From Limnoglobus sp. (GTDB taxonomy: Bacteria; Planctomycetota; Planctomycetia; Gemmatales; Gemmataceae), in NCBI GenBank assembly GCA_025353985.1, contig JANXNT010001389.1, positions 1 to 5,346 on the forward strand: a DNA stretch of 5,346 nt. Direction: 5' to 3'. Made by a program: the position numbers and the translations under genes. Shown here one piece after another: positions 1 through 5,346 of this stretch. The stretch's first letter is position 1; each line of letters opens with the position of its first letter. The notes below the pieces were generated by a model, which saw only the letters and a list, made by a program, of their open reading frames with translations, ran no database searches and was not told where the DNA came from.

Positions 1-105
1 CCGAAAACCAAGAACGACAACGGTTTCGATGGCGAGGATTCCCATGTCGAAATGACACATCTGTGCCTTTGACACAACTGGTGAACCCGAACCGAGATGG
101 CCCAG

Positions 106-137
106 AAAACCCGTCAAGTGCAACTTCACGTCACTTG
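106..137 (-). terminator. Possible weak terminator after the propeller gene
   Basis: On the minus strand, 36 bases after the TGA of the propeller gene, a perfect 6-bp inverted repeat CAAGTG / CACTTG (132-137 and 115-120) with an 11-base loop is followed after five bases by TTTT (109-106). Stem and T-tract are short, so this is only a candidate intrinsic terminator. Confidence 0.3.
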
Positions 138-143
138 GGGGAT

Positions 144-167
144 AGCCTTCCCTGGGCTTTTTCGTTT
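144..167 (+). terminator. Possible weak terminator for a rightward gene
   Basis: On the plus strand AGCC (144-147) pairs with GGCT (155-158), with one extra T-G wobble inside, and is followed directly by T residues to 162 and TTT at 165-167. The stem is only 4-5 bp. It would serve a gene entering from the left edge and converging on the operon. Confidence 0.25.
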
Positions 168-172
168 GTCTC

Positions 173-2047
173 TCACTTCGCCGCCGGTTCGCCGTGGGTC
201 AAAGTCCACGAGCGATCCGGGGCGAGGTTTGTCCAGACTTGCGGTTCGGTGCTGGCTTTCCCGGGCCAGCGGACGGTGATTTTGTCGATTTTGGTCGCGG
301 TGCCGAGGCCGACGGTTACGGGGAATTCGCTCTGGCTGAGGTAGCCGCGTGCGCCGGCGACTTGGCGGTGAATCGTGCGGTCGCCGACTTCGACGGTGAT
401 GACCGCGCCGATCGCCGAACGGTTCGAGCGCTTGCCGTCGCCGTTCAATGTCAGGCGGATGTAGTGGTTGCCGAGCGCCTGATCGTTCCGCAGTAGACGT
501 GCCGGTCCGCCGTTGCCGGCGAGCACGATGTCCGCATCGCCATCGTTGTCGAAATCGACCGTGGCCACGCCACGACCGACGAGCGGTCGGAACAGTGTCT
601 CGCTGTTACTGCCCGCTTCGACCGGCTCGAACGTGCGCGTCGCTTCGCCGGTGTTCCAGAAAAGTTGGATCGGTTGCTCGAAGGTTTGGCCGCCGACTAT
701 CTTCGTGATGTCCGGTTCGATGTGGCCGTTGCAAGTGAGTAAATCGAGGCGGCCATCGTTGTCGTAGTCGAGGAAGATCGCGCCGAACTTCAGCGGTCCG
801 CGGCTTGGGCCGAGTAAGCCGACTCCGAGTGCGGCATCGTTGAACCGCAGTGGCCGTTTGTTGCTGACCCGCAGGAATGTGTTCGATTCTTGTGCGTAAT
901 TCGCGATCAGGATCGCGGACTTCCCCGGTGCGTATTCGCCCCAATCGATGCCCATGCCCGCGCGCACGACACCCGCATCGGCGTACGATGCGCTGACGTC
1001 GTCGGCCATTTCCTTGAACACGCGGGTGCCATCCGGCCCGGCGACGTTGTGAAAGAAAAAGTTCCGCACTTTGTCGTTCGACACCATGAGGTCCGGCCAG
1101 CCGTCTTCGTCCGGATCGCAGACGACGACGCCGAGCGATTTGCCCATCGCGCGGGCTTTGGCTTTCGGCCCCGTGCCATCGAGCGAAGTCACAAGTACGC
1201 CGGCCGCGACGGAGACATCTTCGAAGCGCTTGCCGTCGATATTGCGGTAGAGGCTACACTGGCTGCCATCGAATTCGGCGGGGCCAACGAACGCGCGACT
1301 GACTCCGCCGAGCGTGGTGCTGACGCCGAGGTCCGCACGCGGCGACCAGTTCACGTAATGGCACACGAAGAGATCGAGCAAGCCATCGCCATCGTAATCG
1401 ACGAACGTACACGACGCGCCGAACGGGATCGGTTTGTCCCACTTCAAGAACTCGTCCCACGAACAGTTCGGCAAATCGGCAGGCCCGCCGACGGCCGCTT
1501 CCGGGGTGACATCGCGGAACCCCTTGCCGCCTTCGTTGTGAAACAGATGATGCTTGCCGATGCAACTGATGAACAAGTCCGGGAAACCGTCGTTGTCGTA
1601 GTCGCCGACGGTGACGCCCATGCCGTACATTTCGACATCGAGGCCACACTTCACGGTGACATCTTCGAAGGTGCCATCGCCGCGATTGCGGTACAGCACC
1701 GGCGTGCTTCGCGGCATCGTGGCATGGCCGGGCCACGGACAGGAATTGACAAACAGCAGATCTTGCTTGCCATCATTGTCGAAGTCGATGACCGCCACGC
1801 CACCGCCCATCGTCTCGGGTAACAGTTTCTTGCCAACGGAGCCGTTGACGTGCCGAAAGGTAATACCCGCCGCCGCAGTGACATCCGCAAACGCGACCTT
1901 TGGCACATCGATTTTCGACTGCACGATCGGCTTCGCGATTTCCGGAGGTATCGGTTTCGCAACCGGTTGCGAGAGATACCAGTAACCGACACCGCCGCCC
2001 GCAACGAGCAGCAACGCGGCAGGCAACATCCACTTCCAACTAGGCAT
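173..2047 (-). CDS. CRTAC1-family FG-GAP/VCBS propeller protein with ASPIC/UnbV domain
   Basis: Predicted exported, membrane-anchored beta-propeller of 624 residues. A hydrophobic segment at 7-25 after two tryptophans and a lysine acts as signal anchor or uncleaved signal. A proline-rich linker (28-50) leads to FG-GAP/VCBS repeats. Six calcium-type loops of the pattern DxDxDGxxD occur at 88-96, 149-157, 217-225, 311-319, 427-435 and 498-506 (bases 1760-1786, 1577-1603, 1373-1399, 1091-1117, 743-769, 530-556). They are typically followed by strands of the type LFxN and FxDVT (for example 168-181). A seventh, loop-less repeat is at 364-384. Residues 544-610 match the ASPIC/UnbV domain: an AIGA start, a QV-GARGYLSQSE core and an RWPG near the end. 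Start: an ATG at 2194 in the same frame would overlap the cytochrome gene by 86 bases and add an arginine-rich stretch before the signal. The ATG at 2047 instead puts the hydrophobic segment at the N-terminus. Its role is unknown; such domains often bind calcium and mediate protein or glycan contacts. The cytochrome next door suggests a shared complex. Confidence 0.92.
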   Translation of the reverse strand: MPSWKWMLPAALLLVAGGGVGYWYLSQPVAKPIPPEIAKPIVQSKIDVPKVAFADVTAAAGITFRHVNGSVGKKLLPETMGGGVAVIDFDNDGKQDLLFVNSCPWPGHATMPRSTPVLYRNRGDGTFEDVTVKCGLDVEMYGMGVTVGDYDNDGFPDLFISCIGKHHLFHNEGGKGFRDVTPEAAVGGPADLPNCSWDEFLKWDKPIPFGASCTFVDYDGDGLLDLFVCHYVNWSPRADLGVSTTLGGVSRAFVGPAEFDGSQCSLYRNIDGKRFEDVSVAAGVLVTSLDGTGPKAKARAMGKSLGVVVCDPDEDGWPDLMVSNDKVRNFFFHNVAGPDGTRVFKEMADDVSASYADAGVVRAGMGIDWGEYAPGKSAILIANYAQESNTFLRVSNKRPLRFNDAALGVGLLGPSRGPLKFGAIFLDYDNDGRLDLLTCNGHIEPDITKIVGGQTFEQPIQLFWNTGEATRTFEPVEAGSNSETLFRPLVGRGVATVDFDNDGDADIVLAGNGGPARLLRNDQALGNHYIRLTLNGDGKRSNRSAIGAVITVEVGDRTIHRQVAGARGYLSQSEFPVTVGLGTATKIDKITVRWPGKASTEPQVWTNLAPDRSWTLTHGEPAAK

Positions 2048-2108
2048 AATCGAGAACCCGAGGGAGGTCGGAGTGAGAACGATAAACGAACCGATCCGCT
2101 CCGCTCGC
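2048..2108 (-). other. Intergenic spacer of the two-gene unit
   Basis: The 61 bases between the TAG of the cytochrome gene and the ATG of the propeller gene hold no convincing promoter and no T-tract terminator, which fits co-transcription. There is no purine-rich ribosome binding site before the ATG. The transcript here instead carries a pyrimidine-rich CCTCCC flanked by CCGA and TCGG, a possible 4-bp hairpin (about 2057-2070) that is too weak to assign a role. Confidence 0.5.
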
Positions 2109-5100
2109 CTACTTCGCCGACAGTTCGCCGCCGCCGAGGATCGTTTCGCGGTGCGTCGGTGTCGTCGGGTATATGACCCGGTCGCGGGCCGCATAGTTGG
2201 CGATCGGGTTTTTCTCGCGATAGATTCGCGTGGCGGTCGATCGTGCGATTTCGTCGGGCTTGTACATCAGGTGAAATTCGCGGTGGAGTGCCGAAAGCAG
2301 TGCGGCGGTTGTTGCGGTGAATTCCGGATCGGTTTTGTCGTCAAATGCGGGGCGGACTTCCTTCAGAATGCCGCGCAGTGTCGCGATCTTCGGCTGGTCG
2401 GCTTGCGGCGCTCGCTTGGCTAACCCGTCGAGACCCTCGATGAGTCGGGCCGCGAAAATCATTCGCTCTGGCTTCGGCAGTTTCGCATCGGCGAACTGCT
2501 TCGCCAGCACCGGCAGGTCGATCAAGTTCGGCTCGGTGGTGCCAGTCGATTCGGGGCCACCCGAACCGGACAGATACCCGTAGGCTTGGCGTAATAGGTC
2601 GTGGGCCTGCACGTCTTCGCTATCGAGCGCGAGGACTTTCTGTGCAGATGCCACCGCCCGCAACACGTACTGCCGTTGTGCATCGGAGCCATCAGGTTCG
2701 AACTCGCGTCGCTTGAACAAGCGGTTCGCGAGCAGGTTCTGAATGATGTAATCCTTCGTGAAGTCGAACCCGCGATCCGATGGCTGGTGGCTGCCCGGCG
2801 AGACGATTTTCTCGAGGTCGGGGATCGCAGCATCGAGGCCTTCCTTGGTTGCGCGTTCGCTGTTGACGACGGCGGTCAACCACGACAGCGTCCACCACGG
2901 GGCCTTTGCATCCCCGGCAAGTTTCAGGTGGCGTGCCGCATCGTCGAGGCGGCCTTCGTCGATGTACACGCGTGCAAGGTTCATGTGTGCGTGCGACACC
3001 GCATCGGGGGCATCGAGCGTCAGCAACTTCTGGAACGCAGCCTCGGCTTGACGGAAGTGGCCCTTCCGCGCGCCGACGCCACCTTCGATGAGGTTGGCGA
3101 TACCGTAGTCGTTCCAGCGTTGCCACCCGGCGGCGATCTTCGAGGTTTGAGCGGGCACTTCGACCGCAACGCCTTCGACAGGCAGCGTCACTTTGTCTTC
3201 GCAAATATCGACGATCGGCAACGCGGGTACCTCGCCGCCCTTGTGCACGATGCTCATGTACTCGTAGTCGAACTTGCGGTAACGCAGCTTCACGTTCAGG
3301 TCGATCGGCGCGGTCAGGTCTTTCGGCACATCGAGCCGATAGTGGACGACTACGGCGGCACCCGGTGGAATTTGGTGATCGTAGAGCGGCGTGAAGATGT
3401 CCTGTGGGTTGCGGCGATTGATGCGGTTACCGTCGCGGTCGAGCATGTGGACGTTAATCATGTGCGCCCATTTGTCGAGTTCGCCGGTGTCGTTCGGTCC
3501 GCTGAGAGCGCCGCTGCGTGCGATTTCCTTGCTGCCGCTCTTCGCCTGGAAGTCCACCCAGATTTCGTTCGAATCGACGGTGCCTTGGCTGAAGTGGTGC
3601 CCGATGTTCAACGTGCGAATCACGACTTCGACGGTATACGACTGGCCCGGTTTCAGCTTCGGCAAGTTCGGCCGCAACGGCGCGATCAGCTTCTCCGCGT
3701 CGGTCGTTGCGCCATCCTTGATCGCGAACAGGTCGATGCGGAGCTTCTTGTCTTTGCCATCGGGATCGGTGCCGCGCAGATAGTCGCTGTGTTCGCGGAT
3801 CGCCTTATCGAAGCCTTCGGAGAGATGCGCGTAGCGCGGGTCATTTTTCAACAGCGTCGGTAGGCCGGTGTTCGCGGCGGGGAACAGGTGGTTGTGGTTT
3901 TTGCGAACGCCGGTGCCATCGAAATCGCGGGCAGCGAAGTTCTCGTTCGGGTCGCCGGCGGGCTTCAGGTTCATGTGGCACGTCGAGCAATTCGCGCTCG
4001 CCTTCGGTGGGTAATAGAAGCTGCGTGCCCCATTCCCCGATGCGCCACTGAGCAGGAACGAATCGTAGTGATTCTGCCCGCGCAGGAAGTCCTTGTAATG
4101 GTTGAGTTCGACCGGCAGCGACACTTTATGGCACGTCGAACAGAACTCGGCAGTCTTGTGCAACGGCTTCAGGAACGATTTCTTGTGAACGTCCGGCTTC
4201 GCCTTGATGATCTGATTGCTGAGCATTCGCATCGTGTCGCTACTGCTGAACGCGAACGGGTAGTGGTCGGGCGAATCGATCGTGTATGCGGCATTGCCCG
4301 TCGTGCTGTGAACTTCGGATATCGCATGGCACGCCACGCACGTGATGCCCGCATGGCCCGTCACGTGCTTTTCCATGTCGAATGTCGGGTCGTCGAACAG
4401 CCCCGAGAAGAACGGCACGGGATCGTGGCAACCCGCACACCAGCGGCTCGCCTTGACGTTGCCATCTCGCTTGAGTGCGACTTTGCGCGTTTCGAGTACG
4501 CTGGACAAGTATGCGGGATTGTTGAACGAACTGAACTTGTGTGCGGAGTGCAGGTGATCGTTGTAAATCTCCTTGTGGCACTGCATACAGTAGGTGTCGG
4601 AGTTCAGCGATTCGACGGGAATGAACTTGCCGTCGGCGGTGCGGGCCTCGGAGGGGTGGAAGTATTTGTCGCCGTCTTTCGGGCCGACGGCAAACCACTT
4701 CGCGGGCGATTGACTGTGCAAAACCATCATGCCGCCCACGAACGCAACGACGCCCATCGCCCACATTTTCGCGTAACGCCAACGGATGTTCGGCCCCTTA
4801 CGACGGTGCGCGACGTAGACGTAAATCGACATCACGGGCAACGCGACGTGCAGCCAGTAAACGGCGGAACGCGAAATTGTGCCAGTAGGCAATTGTGGCA
4901 GACCGTCGAACTGAAACAACGCGAACCCGGTGACGCCGATGACCATACCGATGCCGGTAAGCCAGAGGCCACGCCGGATCGCGGCGGGGTTGTTGATCTT
5001 GAGGCCTTTACGCATGTGCCAAAGTGCGAACACGACGAACGGCACGAAGATCGCAATACCGACCGCACCGTGACTGAGGAACATCCACAAGGTGAACGTC

Positions 5101-5327
5101 GTCGAGAAACTCGCCCCGCGAGACTTGTTGAACCATTCCAGCAAGCTCACGGCACTCAGATACGCACCGCTCGCCCCGAGCACGGCCACGCAGAAGAACG
5201 TGAAAAACAGCAGCAGCCACAGCGTCGGCGTGAGTGTCTGCGGCAACACGCGCCGCCCACCCGCCCGGCGAACCGGTAGCGGTGGAGCAGACACGGGAGT
5301 CGTTTCGGGAGAGGTTGGCGTTTCCAT
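2109..5327 (-). CDS. Membrane-anchored pentahaem cytochrome c (c554-like) with C-terminal TPR region
   Basis: Predicted electron-transfer protein of 1072 residues. A proline-rich, arginine-ending cytoplasmic tail (1-33) is followed by five hydrophobic helices at about 35-62, 78-104, 119-139, 155-174 and 187-205. Positive loops at 105-119 and 174-186 put the N-terminus inside and everything after 205 outside. Five CxxCH c-haem motifs follow at 247-251, 297-301, 330-334, 396-400 and 447-451. The first is followed by a SAH motif (261-263), the pattern of the cytochrome c554-like family. Residues 556-695 look beta-rich and carry a GHHFSQG motif (576-582). Two TPR-like helix pairs lie at about 740-809, and another helical stretch at 883-915. 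Histidines H86/H160 and H104/H174 could ligate b haems (inference). It is upstream of the propeller gene and probably co-transcribed. The frame stays open to the window edge, so an earlier start is not excluded; the ATG at 5327 has no Shine-Dalgarno sequence. Physiological donor, acceptor and substrate are unknown. The multihaem call is very secure, the precise family less so. Confidence 0.93.
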   Translation of the reverse strand: METPTSPETTPVSAPPLPVRRAGGRRVLPQTLTPTLWLLLFFTFFCVAVLGASGAYLSAVSLLEWFNKSRGASFSTTFTLWMFLSHGAVGIAIFVPFVVFALWHMRKGLKINNPAAIRRGLWLTGIGMVIGVTGFALFQFDGLPQLPTGTISRSAVYWLHVALPVMSIYVYVAHRRKGPNIRWRYAKMWAMGVVAFVGGMMVLHSQSPAKWFAVGPKDGDKYFHPSEARTADGKFIPVESLNSDTYCMQCHKEIYNDHLHSAHKFSSFNNPAYLSSVLETRKVALKRDGNVKASRWCAGCHDPVPFFSGLFDDPTFDMEKHVTGHAGITCVACHAISEVHSTTGNAAYTIDSPDHYPFAFSSSDTMRMLSNQIIKAKPDVHKKSFLKPLHKTAEFCSTCHKVSLPVELNHYKDFLRGQNHYDSFLLSGASGNGARSFYYPPKASANCSTCHMNLKPAGDPNENFAARDFDGTGVRKNHNHLFPAANTGLPTLLKNDPRYAHLSEGFDKAIREHSDYLRGTDPDGKDKKLRIDLFAIKDGATTDAEKLIAPLRPNLPKLKPGQSYTVEVVIRTLNIGHHFSQGTVDSNEIWVDFQAKSGSKEIARSGALSGPNDTGELDKWAHMINVHMLDRDGNRINRRNPQDIFTPLYDHQIPPGAAVVVHYRLDVPKDLTAPIDLNVKLRYRKFDYEYMSIVHKGGEVPALPIVDICEDKVTLPVEGVAVEVPAQTSKIAAGWQRWNDYGIANLIEGGVGARKGHFRQAEAAFQKLLTLDAPDAVSHAHMNLARVYIDEGRLDDAARHLKLAGDAKAPWWTLSWLTAVVNSERATKEGLDAAIPDLEKIVSPGSHQPSDRGFDFTKDYIIQNLLANRLFKRREFEPDGSDAQRQYVLRAVASAQKVLALDSEDVQAHDLLRQAYGYLSGSGGPESTGTTEPNLIDLPVLAKQFADAKLPKPERMIFAARLIEGLDGLAKRAPQADQPKIATLRGILKEVRPAFDDKTDPEFTATTAALLSALHREFHLMYKPDEIARSTATRIYREKNPIANYAARDRVIYPTTPTHRETILGGGELSAK

Positions 5328-5346
5328 GAAAAAAGGCTCGGGAGAA
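5328..5346 (-). other. Leader just upstream of the cytochrome start
   Basis: Only 19 bases are visible. Read on the minus strand they are pyrimidine-rich, with a run of six T just before the ATG, and no Shine-Dalgarno sequence. They contain no in-frame stop, so they could also be coding if the true start lies outside the window. Any promoter of the unit is outside the window. Confidence 0.4.

Larger units (their letters stand above)
1..172. other. Left flank: non-coding sequence and possible edge of another gene
   Basis: No complete gene is seen. Two short frames run open to the window edge. A plus-strand frame ends in TGA at 70-72 and gives 23 hydrophilic residues ending in EMTHLCL. A minus-strand frame starts at ATG 60 or 45 and gives a hydrophobic peptide, MGILAIETVVVLGFR, running off the edge. 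They occupy the same codon register, so at most one is likely real, and neither has decisive codon use. The plus-strand terminator-like hairpin at 144-167 slightly favours a convergent gene ending at 72. The 7-base direct repeat TGACACA occurs at 53-59 and 70-76. Confidence 0.4.

Noticed and set aside
69..100. Plus-strand TTGACA (69-74) as a sigma70 promoter
   Set aside because: There is no matching -10 element about 17 bases downstream and no plausible plus-strand gene follows.
530..1786. Recurrent DNA words such as ccatcgttgtcg as a nucleotide repeat or CRISPR-like array
   Set aside because: They coincide with the DxDxDGxxD calcium loops, are irregularly spaced and lie in frame within the gene, so they reflect protein repeats.
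890..1822. Plus-strand ORF of 310 aa opposite the propeller gene
   Set aside because: Same codon-aligned shadow effect; the sense strand encodes six clear calcium loops across this stretch.
2048..2194. Upstream ATG at 2194 as the start of the propeller gene
   Set aside because: It would overlap the end of the cytochrome gene by 86 bases and add a 49-residue arginine- and serine-rich leader before the hydrophobic segment. The ATG at 2047 gives a normal signal-anchor N-terminus.
2601..5279. Two long plus-strand ORFs (2601-3863, 420 aa; 3888-5279, 463 aa) opposite the cytochrome gene
   Set aside because: They are codon-aligned with the sense gene. A stop in that register needs TTA, CTA or TCA in the sense gene, which are rare in GC-rich coding DNA. 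Their products are R/A/V/H-rich with no recognisable domain, whereas the sense strand has clear haem motifs.
1..5346. tRNA, rRNA, insertion sequence or riboswitch
   Set aside because: The window is almost wholly taken up by two coding regions, and I saw no transposase, terminal inverted repeats or RNA gene signature in the short remaining stretches.

Overview
The window holds two complete or nearly complete genes on the minus strand, in one direction and probably one transcript, filling all but the first 172 bases. The first-transcribed gene (right side) encodes a 1072-residue membrane-anchored multihaem cytochrome c with a tetratricopeptide-like C-terminal part. The second (left side) encodes a 624-residue membrane-anchored FG-GAP/VCBS beta-propeller protein with a C-terminal ASPIC/UnbV domain (CRTAC1 family). 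They are 61 bases apart.

Organism: the pairing of large TPR-containing multihaem cytochromes with CRTAC1-type proteins, moderately high GC, pyrimidine-rich leaders without clear Shine-Dalgarno sequences, and the general protein style suggest a planctomycete, perhaps of the Gemmata group. This is inference from gene style; no marker gene is present.

Layout, read in the direction of transcription (right to left): 5346-5328 is a short leader. 5327-2109 is the cytochrome: a proline-rich cytoplasmic tail, five predicted membrane helices, five CxxCH haem motifs, a beta-rich domain and a helical TPR-like C-terminus. 2108-2048 is a short intergenic spacer. 2047-173 is the propeller protein. 172-1 is non-coding or gene-edge sequence. 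It has one weak terminator-like hairpin for each strand, and reading frames that are open to the window edge on both strands.

Working together (inference): both proteins should sit in the cytoplasmic membrane with their bulk outside the cytoplasm. The cytochrome looks built to pass electrons between a membrane pool, possibly quinol through a b-type haem pair in its helices, and periplasmic c haems. The propeller protein could be a calcium-stabilised partner, scaffold or substrate-binding subunit. No substrate can be named from the sequence. The most notable points are the possible fusion of a di-haem b-like module to a pentahaem c domain and a TPR region, and a seventh propeller blade that has lost its calcium loop.
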